Shown piece after piece: positions 17,327-28,358 of a DNA stretch of 64,000 nt (position 1 is its first letter; every line of letters starts with the position of its first letter). The notes beneath the pieces are model-generated. The model had not been told where the DNA came from, did no database searches, and was given only the letters and a program-made list of their open reading frames with translations. This stretch comes from Polyangium sp. 6x1 (GTDB lineage Bacteria; Myxococcota_A; Polyangia; Polyangiales; Polyangiaceae). The position numbers and the translations under genes were made by a program. The stretch lies in contig NZ_JARZHH010000045.1 in assembly GCF_029946515.1 (NCBI RefSeq), forward strand, positions 34,671 to 98,670, in the 5' to 3' direction.

Positions 17327-17355
17327 AGGATCTCCGGTCGTCACGGCGGCGTCAA
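17327..17355 (-). promoter_or_regulatory. candidate promoter of the Hxs-like operon
   Basis: Minus-strand TTGACG (17350-17355) and GATCCT (17327-17332) are separated by 17 bases. Transcription would start near 17320, just before the Shine-Dalgarno of the ATG at 17305. The -35 box is nearly consensus; the -10 is weak. Confidence 0.45.
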
Positions 17356-17441
17356 CGTTTGCGCGGAGTCCCGATCCGCCGGGTCTCGAACGATCGTGGA
17401 CGGCCTCTCGGCAACGCGACGCGTCAGGCGACGCGCCGCGA

Positions 17442-20075
17442 TCAGGCCTTGGTGAAGGTGAACGAGCCGTCGGCCGCGCGGACGTGCACGATCTGCCCGG
17501 GGCCGTAGCCGCCCGCGAGGATCGCCTCGGCGAGCGGGTTTTGCAGCTCCTTCAGGATGGCGCGCTTGAGCGGACGGGCGCCGAGCGAGGGCTCGTAACC
17601 GATGTCGACGAGCAGGTCCTTCGCGGCGTCGTCGAGCTGCACCTTGATCTCTCGGTCCGCGAGGAGCCGCTCGAGGCGCCGGAGCTGGATGTCCACCACG
17701 CCGCGCAGGTCCTGCTTGGACAGGGCCTTGAACACGACGATGTCGTCGATGCGGTTCAAGAACTCCGGTCGGAAGAAGGCCTTGAGCTCCTCGAAGAGCA
17801 CGTCGCGGATCGCGTCGCGCCCATCCTCGGTGCCGAAGAGCTTCGCGTCCGTCTCCAGGATCCGCTTCGAACCGATGTTCGAGGTCATGATCACGACCGT
17901 GTTGGAGAAGTCCGCAGTCCTGCCGCGGCCGTCGGTCAGGCGGCCGTCGTCGAGGATCTGGAGGAGCAGGTTGAAGACGTCCGCGTGCGCCTTCTCGACC
18001 TCGTCGAAAAGCAGGACGCTGTAGGGCCTGCGCCGCGCGGCCTCGGTCAAGAAGCCGCCTTGCTCGCTGTCGGCGTAGCCAGGCGGCGCGCCGATGAGGC
18101 GCTGCGCCATGTGCCGCTCCATGAACTCGCTCATGTCGAGCCGCGTGAGCGCCTGCTCGTCGTCGAACAAGAACTCGGCGAGGGCCTTGGCGAGCTCGGT
18201 CTTGCCGACGCCGCTCGGCCCGAGGAAGAGGAACGAGCCGATGGGCTTGCCCGGATCACGAAGGCCCACGCGGCCGCGGCGCACGGCGCGGGCGATCGCG
18301 CGCACGGCCTCGTCCTGGCCGACCACGCGGCGCGCGAGGCGCTCCTCCATCTTGAGCAGCTTCTCCGACTCGCCTTCGAGCATCTTCGCGACCGGGATGC
18401 CCGTCCAATCGGCGAGCGTGCCGGCCACGTCGTTCTCCGTGACCATGTTCGAGCCGGGCTCGGCGCCCTCGCGCTTCGCGGCCCCCTCGGCCGTCTCCAG
18501 ACGACGACGGATCTCGGGCAACGTCACGTGCTCGAGCTCGCCGAGCCGCGCGTAGTTTTTCTCGCGTTGCGCGGTCGCGAGCGCCTCGTTCGCGGCCGCG
18601 AGCTCCTTGCGGATCGACTGCACCGCCGCGACGACGCCGCGCCGCGCTGCGATCGCCGTGCGCATCTCCGTCGCGCGCGGCTCGACCTCGGCGAGCTCCT
18701 TCTCCAGCCGCTGCCGCGCCTGCACGCTCAGCCGATCCTCATCGTCCGCGAGCGCCGCGATCTGCGCCTTGAGCGCGTCGACGCGACGGCTCAGCGCGTC
18801 GACCTCGGCGGGCACACCGTCCACCTCGACCCGCTTGCGCGCGCTCGTCTCGTCGAGGAGATCGACCGCTGTATCCGGCAGCGCGCGGTCCGAGAGGTAA
18901 CGCTTGGCGAGGCTCACGGCCGAGAGGATCGCGCTTTCGCCGATGCGCACGCGGTGGTGCGCCTCGTACTTCGTGGCGACGCCGCGCAGGATCTCGGTCG
19001 CCTGCTCGATCGACGGCGGATCCATGTTCACCACGGCGAAGCGCCGCAGGACCGAAGCATCCCGCTCGTTCAGCTTGCGGATGCCCTCGGGCGTGGTCGT
19101 CGCGAGGATGCGGATCTCGCTCCGCGCGAGCAGCGGCTTCAAGAGATCGCCGACGCCCGAGCCCTGCACGCCCTGGCCGAACAGCGCGTCGATGTCCTCG
19201 ACGACGAGGATGGTCTCGGCGTCCTGGACGCTGCGGAGCTTGTCGACGAGGGCCTTGAGGCGCTGCTCGATCTCGCCGCGGAGCTTCGCGCCCGCGACGA
19301 GCGCGCCCGTGTCGAGCTCGTAGAGACGCGCGCCGGCGAGGTTACTCGGCACGTCGCCGCGCGCGATGCGATCGCCGAGCCCGCGGATCAGCGCAGACTT
19401 GCCGACGCCCGGCTCGCCCACGACGAGCGGATGGTTCTTGAAGCGTCGCTCCAGGATCTGCAGCAGCCGCCGCGCCTCGCCGTCGCGGCCGATCACCGGA
19501 TCGAAGAGGCCCTTGCGCGCGTCGGCCACGAGATCCCGCGTGTAGCCATTCGCCTCGGTGCTCCCCGCCGCGCTCGTGACGCTCACGGCCGCCGCTTCCC
19601 GCGGGGCCTGTGCCTTCGCTTCGCCCTCCGCGAGCGCGCCGAGATGCGGGCGGAACGCGCCTGGGCCGATGCCGAACGACGAGAGGATCTCCCCCGCCGG
19701 CCCGCGGATCTCTTGCGCCAGCGCGTGCAGCAGGTGCTCGATGCCGACGTTCGGGGACTTGTCGCGCGTCGCTTCGCGCTCGGCCCGCCCGAGCAGATCG
19801 AGCAGCCGGGCGTCCACGTACGAGACGCCGCCCGTCGATTTCGGCTGCCGCTTGAGGGCCGCCTCTGCGAGGTTCATCGTCTCGTTCGGATCGGCGCCGG
19901 CGCGGCGGAAGACCTCGAGGACGCCGCGGTCCCGTTCGAGCAAACGCGCGAGCAGGTGCAGCGGCGAGACCTCGGCGTGCTTCCGGTCGTCGGCGAGCGC
20001 TTGTGCGCCCGCGACGATCTGCCTCGCGTCGTTCGTGAAGCGTTCGAGGTGGATTGTGCCCTCGGTGTCGGCCAT
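17442..20075 (-). CDS. clpB: ClpB-type AAA+ disaggregase with divergent first ATPase domain
   Basis: 877 residues from the ATG at 20075 (an upstream frame start at 20177 overlaps the glutaredoxin gene and is unlikely). A Clp_N domain is followed by NBD1 with Walker A GEPGVGKS (220-227), a full-length coiled-coil middle domain of about 115 residues typical of ClpB, and NBD2 with GPSGVGKT (about 610) and LLFDEVEKAH. ClpB resolves aggregates with DnaK. NBD1 is unusual: the pore-loop sequence reads AKLRGEIEQR instead of the common KYRGEFEER, so the aromatic is Leu, and the Walker B acids read VVEDID rather than the usual DE order. NBD2 is largely canonical, apart from PGYADSEQGG. It may be a specialised paralog. 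Divergent from glutaredoxin. Confidence 0.88.
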   Translation of the reverse strand: MADTEGTIHLERFTNDARQIVAGAQALADDRKHAEVSPLHLLARLLERDRGVLEVFRRAGADPNETMNLAEAALKRQPKSTGGVSYVDARLLDLLGRAEREATRDKSPNVGIEHLLHALAQEIRGPAGEILSSFGIGPGAFRPHLGALAEGEAKAQAPREAAAVSVTSAAGSTEANGYTRDLVADARKGLFDPVIGRDGEARRLLQILERRFKNHPLVVGEPGVGKSALIRGLGDRIARGDVPSNLAGARLYELDTGALVAGAKLRGEIEQRLKALVDKLRSVQDAETILVVEDIDALFGQGVQGSGVGDLLKPLLARSEIRILATTTPEGIRKLNERDASVLRRFAVVNMDPPSIEQATEILRGVATKYEAHHRVRIGESAILSAVSLAKRYLSDRALPDTAVDLLDETSARKRVEVDGVPAEVDALSRRVDALKAQIAALADDEDRLSVQARQRLEKELAEVEPRATEMRTAIAARRGVVAAVQSIRKELAAANEALATAQREKNYARLGELEHVTLPEIRRRLETAEGAAKREGAEPGSNMVTENDVAGTLADWTGIPVAKMLEGESEKLLKMEERLARRVVGQDEAVRAIARAVRRGRVGLRDPGKPIGSFLFLGPSGVGKTELAKALAEFLFDDEQALTRLDMSEFMERHMAQRLIGAPPGYADSEQGGFLTEAARRRPYSVLLFDEVEKAHADVFNLLLQILDDGRLTDGRGRTADFSNTVVIMTSNIGSKRILETDAKLFGTEDGRDAIRDVLFEELKAFFRPEFLNRIDDIVVFKALSKQDLRGVVDIQLRRLERLLADREIKVQLDDAAKDLLVDIGYEPSLGARPLKRAILKELQNPLAEAILAGGYGPGQIVHVRAADGSFTFTKA

Positions 20076-20157
20076 GGCACGGGAGGGTAGCGCAGGCGCG
20101 TCCTTCCATGGAGAGCCCTTGCGTCCGAAGTCGCGCTGCACGACATCGAAACCCACC

Positions 20158-20448
20158 ATGCCGGCCGACGTCGCCATCTACACGACCCCCTGGTGCCCCT
20201 ACTGCCATCGCGCGAAAGCCTTGCTTTCCCGAAAGAACGTGCGTTTCGAGGAGATCGACGTCGACACGCGGCCGGACCTCCGCAGCTGGCTCTCGCAGGC
20301 CACGGGCCAGCGCACCGTGCCGCAGGTGTTCATCAACAATCGCCCCGTGGGCGGATTCACGGACGTCTCGGCGCTCGAACAGAGGGGAGAGCTCGACACG
20401 CTGCTCGGCGAGGCCCCCCCGCCGGACCTGCCGCCGCTGCCGCGTTGA
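20158..20448 (+). CDS. grxC: glutaredoxin, dithiol type
   Basis: 96 residues from the ATG at 20158. The thioredoxin-fold active site is CPYC (Cys13, Cys16), followed by the cis-Pro motif TVPQVFI and GGFTDV, all typical of Grx3-like proteins that reduce disulfides with glutathione. A Pro-rich tail of about ten residues ends the protein. It is transcribed divergently from clpB across 82 bases, which could serve a shared stress-responsive control region, though no operator was recognised. Longer upstream frames are shadows of clpB. Confidence 0.93.
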   Translation: MPADVAIYTTPWCPYCHRAKALLSRKNVRFEEIDVDTRPDLRSWLSQATGQRTVPQVFINNRPVGGFTDVSALEQRGELDTLLGEAPPPDLPPLPR

Positions 20449-20454
20449 TCGACG

Positions 20455-20493
20455 ATGGGGGCTCCGCTCGGACGAGCCGAGCTCTGCCCCCAT
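20455..20493. terminator. stem-loop after glutaredoxin gene
   Basis: ATGGGGGC (20455-20462) pairs with GCCCCCAT (20486-20493), with an inner GCTCGG/CCGAGC stem on a five-base loop. No T-run follows. Its layout matches the palindrome at 25538. Confidence 0.5.
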
Positions 20494-20625
20494 ACCCCCG
20501 CGCGGTTTCGTCGAGATCGTGCACGCCCCGGGGGAGCGGTGATAAGCTCGGTCCGATCGGCCGAAGGTTTCTCTCGTTCGCTCGTCCATGGGGGGACGAG
20601 GTCGACCTGGCCTCGATGATCCCGC

Positions 20626-22124
<1,499 letters not shown>

Positions 22125-22128
<4 letters not shown>

Positions 22129-23489
22129 GCTCGCTCCTCGGTCGATCCAAACCCCGCGCGGCCCTCGCGCTCACGATCGCGCTCGCCACGATCGCGCCTC
22201 CCGCCCGCGCGGCCGGCGAGCCCGCGGCCGAGACCACGCCGCTCTCCGACGCATACAAGCAGCACATGGCGAACGGCGTGAAGCTCTACGGCGACGGCAA
22301 CTTCGCCGCCGCGATCGTGGAGTTCCAGGCCGCGTACGCCGAGCGGCCGCGCGCGAGCCCGCTCGTGAACCTCGCGCTCGCCCACAAGAGCCTCTTCCAG
22401 TACCCGCAGGCGATCGCCGCCCTCGAGCTCGCGCTCCGCAAGCACGCGGACACGATGGAGCCCGAGGACAAGGCCGCCGCCGAGAGCGCGATCGCCGAGA
22501 TGCGCGCGCTCATCGGGTACGTGAAGGTCGAGCTCTCACCGCCGCACGCCGTGCTCCTCGTCGACGACGAGCCGCAGGCCCCCGGCACCGCGGACAAACC
22601 CATTCCGCTCGGCCCCGGCCGGCACCGCATCGGCGCGCGCGCCGAGGGCTACGAGGACGCCGAGGAGATCGTCACGATCACGAGCAAGGAGCAGGACAAG
22701 GTCGTCAAGCTCGCGCTCGTGCCGAACAAGGGGTGGGTCGTCGTGAAGACGGGCGACCCGGAGATGGCCATCGCGATCGATCAGGTGCCGCTCGCCCTCG
22801 GGCAGTGGGCCGGGCTCGTCGAGCCGGGGACGCACCTCGTGCAGATGTATCGGCAAGGCGGCCCCGAGTACGCGTTCCAGGTGCTCGTCGTGGCCGGCAA
22901 AGCGCAGGAGGTTCGTCCCGACGTCGGCGGCGTGCCCATCGCCGTGCCGCGCTCGCTGCCGACCGCGCCTCCGCCTCCGACCAAGATCGCGAAGCCGCCC
23001 GAGCCGCCCCTCCGCGGCGCGTACGCGAACGCGACGGGCGGCGTCTTCCTGATGCTCGGCGAGGAGGGCGCGGGCGGCATGGTCGGCGCGCGGCTCGGCT
23101 ACCGGATCTCCACGCCGATCGGGCTCGAGTTCCTCTTCGACTACGCGAACAACCCCATCGCCACGAAGAGCGGCGACAGCACGGTCCGGCTGAACTCGGC
23201 GCGCTTCGGCGGCGGGGTGCGGCTCATGAGTCCCGGACGCAAGGCGCGGTTCGTCGCCACGATCGGCGGCGGCCTCGCGTACAACTGGCTCGGCAGCGGC
23301 GAGAGCCCCGGCGGCGTCGCCTTCATCAACCTCGACACGGGCTTCGAGCTCGACTGGAGCGGCGTCCTGGTCGGCCTCGCCGCGCAGCAGACGCTCCTGC
23401 TCGGCGGGACCGACACCGCCGACGTCGAGCTGGCCGATCCGCGCGTCACCGTGGGCATCGGCGCGCGCGTCGGCTTCGGCGGCTGGTGA
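22125..23489 (+). CDS. secreted TPR/PEGA protein with beta-barrel-like C-terminus
   Basis: 454 residues, ATG overlapping the kinase stop (ATGA). A signal peptide ends near 'ARAAGE' (residue 30). Residues about 40-130 are TPR-like ('GVKLYGDGNFAAAIVEFQAAY'), then two PEGA-like segments (about 130-250) as in cell-surface proteins, a Pro-rich hinge, and a C-terminal domain of alternating beta strands ('ATGGVFLMLGEEG..GMVGARLGYRIS', 'FGGGVRLMSP') resembling a small outer-membrane barrel. Probably spans periplasm and outer membrane. Translational coupling to the kinase points to a functional link. Confidence 0.8.
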
Positions 23490-23514
23490 CGGTGTTCTCC
23501 CGGAGCGGTATCCT
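23486..23514 (+). promoter_or_regulatory. candidate promoter of acs
   Basis: GTGACG (23486-23491) and TATCCT (23509-23514) are 17 bases apart. Transcription near 23521 gives a leader of about 17 bases holding a GGGAGG ribosome site before the ATG at 23538. The -35 box overlaps the preceding stop. Confidence 0.5.
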
Positions 23515-23537
23515 CCGCGTCCGCCTCGGGAGGGCCC

Positions 23538-25505
23538 ATGTCGAACGAAGCCATCACAAGCTTGCTCAAGGAGACGCGAAGGTTCGAGCCGCCGGCCGAG
23601 TTTGCCGCGCGCGCGCGCATCAAGACGCGTGAGGCCTACGACGCGCTCTACCGCGAGAGCCTCGACGATCCGGACACGTTCTGGCGTCGCGAGTCGAAGG
23701 ACCTCGTCTTCCGCACGCCGTGGACGAAGACGGTCGAGTGGAACCTCCCGCACGCGAAGTGGTTCGAGGGCGCGACGCTCAACATCTCGGAGAGCTGCCT
23801 CGATCGGCACATGTCGACGCCGACGCGGAACAAGGCGGCGATCATCTGGGAAGGCGAGTACGGCGAGACGCGCACGCTCACCTATGCGCAGCTCTACCGC
23901 GAGACCGTGCTCTTCGCCGACGCGCTCGCGAAGCTCGGCGTGGAGAAGGGCGACCGCGTGGCGATCTACATGGGCATGGTGCCCGAGGTCGTGGTCGCGA
24001 TGCTCGCGTGTGCGCGGCTCGGCGCGGTGCACACCGTGATCTTCGGCGGCTTCGCGGCCGACGCGATCCGCGACCGCGTGCACGACAGCCAGGCGAAGGT
24101 CGTCATCACGCAGGACGGCGGCTACCGGCGCGGCCACGTGCTCGAGTTGAAGTCGACGGTCGACAAGGCGCTCGCACAGCCGCAATCGGCGAGCGTGCAG
24201 AAGACCGTGGTCCTGCGCCACCTCGGCGCCGAGAAGTGCCCCGTGACCATGACTCCGGGGCGCGACGTGTGGTGGCACGAGATCGTCGATCCGAACGCTC
24301 ATGCGCGCCGCGAGGCCACGATCGTCGACGCCGAGCACCCGCTCTTCATCCTCTACACCTCGGGCTCCACGGGCAAACCGAAGGGCGTCTTGCACACGAC
24401 CGCGGGCTACCTCGTCGGCGTGCACGTCACGACGAAGTACGTCTTCGATCTGCGCGACGACGACGTCTACTGGTGCACGGCCGACGTCGGTTGGGTGACC
24501 GGGCACAGCTACATCGTCTACGGCCCGCTCTCGAACGGCGCGACGTGCCTGCTCTACGAAGGCGCGCCGAACTTCCCCGACTGGGGCCGCTTCTGGCGCC
24601 TCATCGAGCGGCACGGCGTGACCATCCTCTACACCGCGCCGACCGCGATCCGCGCCTTCATGCGCCAGGGCGACGACTGGCCGAAGAAGAGCGATCTCTC
24701 GAGCCTGCGCCTGCTCGGCTCCGTCGGCGAGCCGATCAACCCCGAGGCGTGGATCTGGTACCACAAGAACATCGGCGGCGAGCGTTGCCCCATCGTCGAC
24801 ACGTGGTGGCAAACCGAGACGGGTTCGATCCTCATGACGACCCTGCCCGGCGCGGCTTCGGCGAAGCCCGGATCGACGGGCCTGCCGATGTTCGGCGTGG
24901 TGCCGGACGTGGTGACCAAGGAAGGCACGAGCGTCGGCGCGAACAAGGGCGGCATGCTCGTCCTCCGGCAACCGTGGCCCTCGATCCTGCGCACCGTGTG
25001 GGGCGACGACGAGCGCTTCCGCAAGCAGTACTTCAGCGACGTCGAGGGCTGCTACTTCACGGGCGACGGCGCGCGACATGACGAGGACGGCTACTACTGG
25101 GTCGTCGGCCGCATCGACGACGTCCTGAACGTCGCGGGGCATCGCATCGGCACTGCGGAGATCGAGAGCACGCTCGTCTCGCACCCGGCCGTGGCCGAGG
25201 CGGCCGCGGTCGGTCGGCCGGACGACCTCAAGGGCCAGGCGCTCGTGGTCTTCGTCTCGCTCCGCCCCGGATTTTCAGCGGGTCCGGAGCTCGCGGCCAC
25301 GCTCGCGAACCACGTCGGTAGCGAGATCGGCAAGTTCGCCCGGCCCGATCAGGTCCGCTTTGCCGACGCGCTGCCGAAGACGAGGAGCGGCAAGATCATG
25401 CGGCGCCTCTTGAAGGATGTGGCCGCGGGGCGCGAGACCACCGGCGACACGTCGACCCTCGAAGACCTCACCGTGCTCGCCAAGCTCCGCTCGAACGAGG
25501 AGTAA
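23538..25505 (+). CDS. acs: acetyl-CoA synthetase (AMP-forming)
   Basis: 655 residues, the standard length. The AMP-binding motif [11 protein letters not shown] spans 273-283; 'WWQTETG', '[27 protein letters not shown]' and the C-terminal SGKIMRR with acetylation-regulated Lys619 are present. It activates acetate to acetyl-CoA with ATP through acetyl-AMP, letting the cell use acetate and feed the TCA cycle or lipid synthesis. '[16 protein letters not shown]' matches acetate- rather than propionate-specific enzymes. It has its own likely promoter (23486-23514) and is followed by a hairpin at 25538. The Ser/Thr-kinase neighbours are not obviously related. Confidence 0.96.
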   Translation: MSNEAITSLLKETRRFEPPAEFAARARIKTREAYDALYRESLDDPDTFWRRESKDLVFRTPWTKTVEWNLPHAKWFEGATLNISESCLDRHMSTPTRNKAAIIWEGEYGETRTLTYAQLYRETVLFADALAKLGVEKGDRVAIYMGMVPEVVVAMLACARLGAVHTVIFGGFAADAIRDRVHDSQAKVVITQDGGYRRGHVLELKSTVDKALAQPQSASVQKTVVLRHLGAEKCPVTMTPGRDVWWHEIVDPNAHARREATIVDAEHPLFILYTSGSTGKPKGVLHTTAGYLVGVHVTTKYVFDLRDDDVYWCTADVGWVTGHSYIVYGPLSNGATCLLYEGAPNFPDWGRFWRLIERHGVTILYTAPTAIRAFMRQGDDWPKKSDLSSLRLLGSVGEPINPEAWIWYHKNIGGERCPIVDTWWQTETGSILMTTLPGAASAKPGSTGLPMFGVVPDVVTKEGTSVGANKGGMLVLRQPWPSILRTVWGDDERFRKQYFSDVEGCYFTGDGARHDEDGYYWVVGRIDDVLNVAGHRIGTAEIESTLVSHPAVAEAAAVGRPDDLKGQALVVFVSLRPGFSAGPELAATLANHVGSEIGKFARPDQVRFADALPKTRSGKIMRRLLKDVAAGRETTGDTSTLEDLTVLAKLRSNEE

Positions 25506-25537
25506 GACACCCTCCCGGAAACCGCGCCGGCCGACGC

Positions 25538-25573
25538 TCGGGGCTCTGCTCCGCTCACGGAGCTACGCCCCGA
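25538..25573. terminator. stem-loop after acs
   Basis: TCGGGGC (25538-25544) pairs with GCCCCGA (25567-25573), with an inner CTCCG/CGGAG stem across a 4x4 internal loop. No T-run. Related in sequence to the palindromes at 20455 and 8851. Confidence 0.45.
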
Positions 25574-25589
25574 ATCCCTGCGGTTCTCT

Positions 25590-25618
25590 TTCCGATCCAG
25601 CGCGACCCGCGGTAGCCT
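25590..25618 (+). promoter_or_regulatory. candidate promoter giving a leaderless message
   Basis: TTCCGA (25590-25595) and TAGCCT (25613-25618) are separated by 17 bases; transcription would begin at about 25625, one base before the ATG at 25626. Confidence 0.4.
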
Positions 25619-25625
25619 TTGGGGC

Positions 25626-26711
25626 ATGCGGTCTGCGCTCACGCGTACGTTCTCCGCGATCACGGCCCTCGCCATGCTTGCCACTGCGTGCCCGGCCCTC
25701 GCGCAGGGCAAGGGCGGCAAGAAGCCTCCGGCCGAGCCTGCTGCGCCCGAGGATCCGAACCTCGTCGAAGCGAAGAAGCACATGGAGGCGGGCGCGGCCT
25801 TCTACAACGATCCCTCCGGGCACAAGTGCGAGGAGGCGTATCGCGAGTTCAAGAAGGCCTTCGAGCTCTCGGGCTCGATGAACGCCGTCAAGGGCATGGG
25901 CCTCTGCGCGATGGAGCTCGAGCGCGACGGCGAGGCGATCAACCTGCTCGACAAGTTCCTCGAAGCGAAGGGCGATCAGCTCGACCCCGCCGACAAGCAG
26001 CAGATGGAGACGGACCTCAAGGCGCTGCGCTCGGCGGTCGCGTGGGTGACGTTGAAGTCGGATCGACCGGGCGTGACGATCACCGACGTGCGCACGCCGG
26101 CGCGCGGCTTTCCGATCACGAACCGCTACACGATCGGCCTCACGGGCACGCGCATCGGCATCCACCCCGGCACGCACGAGTTCAAGGCGAGCGTCGACGG
26201 CGCGCCGGATCAGGTCTGGAAGGTCGAGATCACGAACGGCGGCAAGTACGACCGCGAGTTCGAGTTCGACAAGGGCAAACCCGTGACGGCCGAGGGTTTT
26301 ACCGAGAAGGATCTGAACGGGGGCGAGGACAAACCCGTCGAGCAACCCTCGCGTCCCGTGCCCATCACGGTGTTCATCGCGGGCGGCGCGGCGATCGCCG
26401 CAGGCGTCGCGGGCGCGGTGGTCGGGGGCGTGCTCGCGACGGGCGCGAAGGCCGACTTCGACGCGTCGAACGGGAAAGCGAACACCAAGGCCGAGCTGCA
26501 AACGCTCGAGGACATGCGCTCGAAGGTCGTCACGCTGAACGCGGTCGCGGACGTGTGCTTCGGCCTGGCCGCGGCGGGCGCGGTGGCGGCGACGGTCCTC
26601 TTCGTCCTGCGGCCCGAGAAGAAGCCGGCCGAGCCGCCGAAGGAGTCGTTCGCCTTCGCTCCATGGGCCACACCGCAAGGCGGCGGCGTGATGGCCGTCG
26701 GTACGTTCTAG
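25626..26711 (+). CDS. secreted TPR/PEGA-like membrane protein
   Basis: 361 residues. A signal peptide (residues 1-26, ending ALAQG) precedes a Lys/Pro-rich linker, TPR-like helices (about 48-125) containing 'CEEAYREFKKAFELSGSM' and 'MGLCAMELERDGEAI', a beta-rich PEGA-like domain ('GVTIT', 'GIHPGTHEFKASVDG'), and two membrane helices (about 238-262 and 305-327) around a short charged loop. This family is common next to myxobacterial Ser/Thr kinases, and a kinase gene begins 22 bases downstream. Enzymatic role unlikely; it may sense or scaffold at the envelope. Confidence 0.8.
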   Translation: MRSALTRTFSAITALAMLATACPALAQGKGGKKPPAEPAAPEDPNLVEAKKHMEAGAAFYNDPSGHKCEEAYREFKKAFELSGSMNAVKGMGLCAMELERDGEAINLLDKFLEAKGDQLDPADKQQMETDLKALRSAVAWVTLKSDRPGVTITDVRTPARGFPITNRYTIGLTGTRIGIHPGTHEFKASVDGAPDQVWKVEITNGGKYDREFEFDKGKPVTAEGFTEKDLNGGEDKPVEQPSRPVPITVFIAGGAAIAAGVAGAVVGGVLATGAKADFDASNGKANTKAELQTLEDMRSKVVTLNAVADVCFGLAAAGAVAATVLFVLRPEKKPAEPPKESFAFAPWATPQGGGVMAVGTF

Positions 26712-26733
26712 TCCGAAGGGACGAGGCGCGCGT

Positions 26734-28278
26734 TTGGAGATCGAAACCGGCACCATCATCGCGAATCGCTACCGCGTGATCCGCCCGCTCGGGCGCGGCG
26801 GGATGGGCGAGGTGTTCGCCGCGGAGAACACGCGCACCGGCCGCCAGGTGGCGATCAAGGTGCTGCACGCCGACGCGAAGGCGAAGCACTCGGCCGTCGA
26901 GCGCTTCCGTCGCGAGGCGCGCGCGGCGGGCTCGATCAACAGCGACTACGTCACGCAGGTCCTCGACGTCGAGGAGGACGCGAACTTCGGCATCGTTCTC
27001 GTCTTCGAGCTGCTCGAAGGTGAGAGCCTCATCGATCGGCTGAAGCGCACCGGTCCGATCCCCTTCGACGAGCTCTACGTCCTCCTCGAGCAGGTCTGGA
27101 TGGGCCTCGCGGACGCGCACCGCGTGAAGATCATCCACCGCGACCTCAAGCCCTCGAACATCTTCCTGGAGCGCCGTCCGGACGGCTCCACGCGGGTCAA
27201 AATCCTCGACTTCGGCATCTCGAAGCTGCCGAAGGAGATGGAGGGCGAGACGCTCACCGAGATGGGGCAGAGCCTCGGGACGTTCTCGTTCATGCCGCCC
27301 GAGCAGATCGGCAAGGCGAAGATGGTCGACGAGCGCGCGGACATCTACGCGTGCACGACGATGATCTACCAGTCGCTGACGGGGCAGCTCCCCTACCTCG
27401 CGAAGAACGTGCTCGTGATGGTGGAGATGAAGGCGAAGGCGCCGCCGCGCAGGATCGGCGACGCGATGGATGGCTTCATCGATCCACGGCTCGAAGCGTT
27501 CGTCGCGCGCGGGCTCGCGCGCGACCCGGACCAGAGGTTCCAGACCGCGACGGAGGCGCTCGCTTCGTGGCGCGAGCTGAGCCCGCGTTCGTCGGGACCG
27601 TACATGCAGCCGAACGCGCTCGGGAGCGCGCATACGATGCCGGCGCCGCAGACGGCGACGCCGATGTCGCGCACGCCTTCGCACGCGCCGCCGGCGATGA
27701 GCGGCGGGCCCCGCGGCACGATCCCCTACGACGTGACGCGGCACGAGCCGCACATCCGTCGCCCCGAGCCTCCGCCGATCGAGGCGGAGAACACGACGGA
27801 CGACGCGGCCGCGACGCTCGCGATGCCCATCGCGCGGCTCATGCCGAACCAGACCGGAGGAGGCCCGCAGTGGCCGCCGCTGCCGCAGCCGTCGGGCTCG
27901 AGCGCGGGGCGGCCGAGCCCCTCGCAATATGGTCCGAGCTCAAACAATTACACGGGCGCGGCGAGCTCGGGGACGTACGGCGCGGTGCAGCCGCCCGTGT
28001 CCGCGTCGCAGAGCATGCCGCCGGGATACGGCTCGCCGATGCAGACGCCGATGCCGGGCGCGCCGTATCCGGAGGCGTCGCGGTCCTATCCGCAGCAGCC
28101 GATGAGCGCGCCGCAGCAGCCTGCGTGGCCGCAGCAGACCGGGATGCAGCCCATCGCGACCGACCTCGCGTCGCAGCCCGCGCCGCGCCGCGTGTGGCCG
28201 TTCCTGCTCGGCGGCGTCCTGTTCGCGTTGATCGGCTTCGGCATCGTCGCGGCGATCATGCTCTCGACGGGGAAGTGA
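26734..28278 (+). CDS. Ser/Thr protein kinase with Pro/Gln-rich linker and C-terminal membrane helix
   Basis: 514 residues from a TTG, the only start upstream of the kinase fold. Gly loop GRGGMGEVF (20-28), Lys42, catalytic HRDLKPSN (135-142), DFG (159-161) and 'LGTFSFMPPEQ' are intact. After residue 290 a long Pro/Ser/Gln/Met linker (about 200 residues) leads to one membrane helix at the C-terminus (about 489-511) with only a few residues beyond, so there is no outer sensor and the kinase hangs from a tail anchor. It lies just after a secreted TPR/PEGA gene and convergent with a PP2C phosphatase gene 80 bases away, a plausible kinase-phosphatase pair. Confidence 0.9.
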   Translation: MEIETGTIIANRYRVIRPLGRGGMGEVFAAENTRTGRQVAIKVLHADAKAKHSAVERFRREARAAGSINSDYVTQVLDVEEDANFGIVLVFELLEGESLIDRLKRTGPIPFDELYVLLEQVWMGLADAHRVKIIHRDLKPSNIFLERRPDGSTRVKILDFGISKLPKEMEGETLTEMGQSLGTFSFMPPEQIGKAKMVDERADIYACTTMIYQSLTGQLPYLAKNVLVMVEMKAKAPPRRIGDAMDGFIDPRLEAFVARGLARDPDQRFQTATEALASWRELSPRSSGPYMQPNALGSAHTMPAPQTATPMSRTPSHAPPAMSGGPRGTIPYDVTRHEPHIRRPEPPPIEAENTTDDAAATLAMPIARLMPNQTGGGPQWPPLPQPSGSSAGRPSPSQYGPSSNNYTGAASSGTYGAVQPPVSASQSMPPGYGSPMQTPMPGAPYPEASRSYPQQPMSAPQQPAWPQQTGMQPIATDLASQPAPRRVWPFLLGGVLFALIGFGIVAAIMLSTGK

Positions 28279-28358
28279 TCCCCGCGCGCGCCGCGCGCAC
28301 GAGCGCTCTCACGCGCCGTGGGTGCGGCGCGTGAAGCTTCGTCTGCGTATGCGTGGGA

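Noticed and set aside
17025..20090. 1021-codon plus-strand frame
   Set aside because: Antisense to clpB, no domain signal, low-complexity Arg/Leu/Val.
22536..25184. 882-codon minus-strand frame
   Set aside because: Antisense to the acs and TPR/PEGA genes, no motif.
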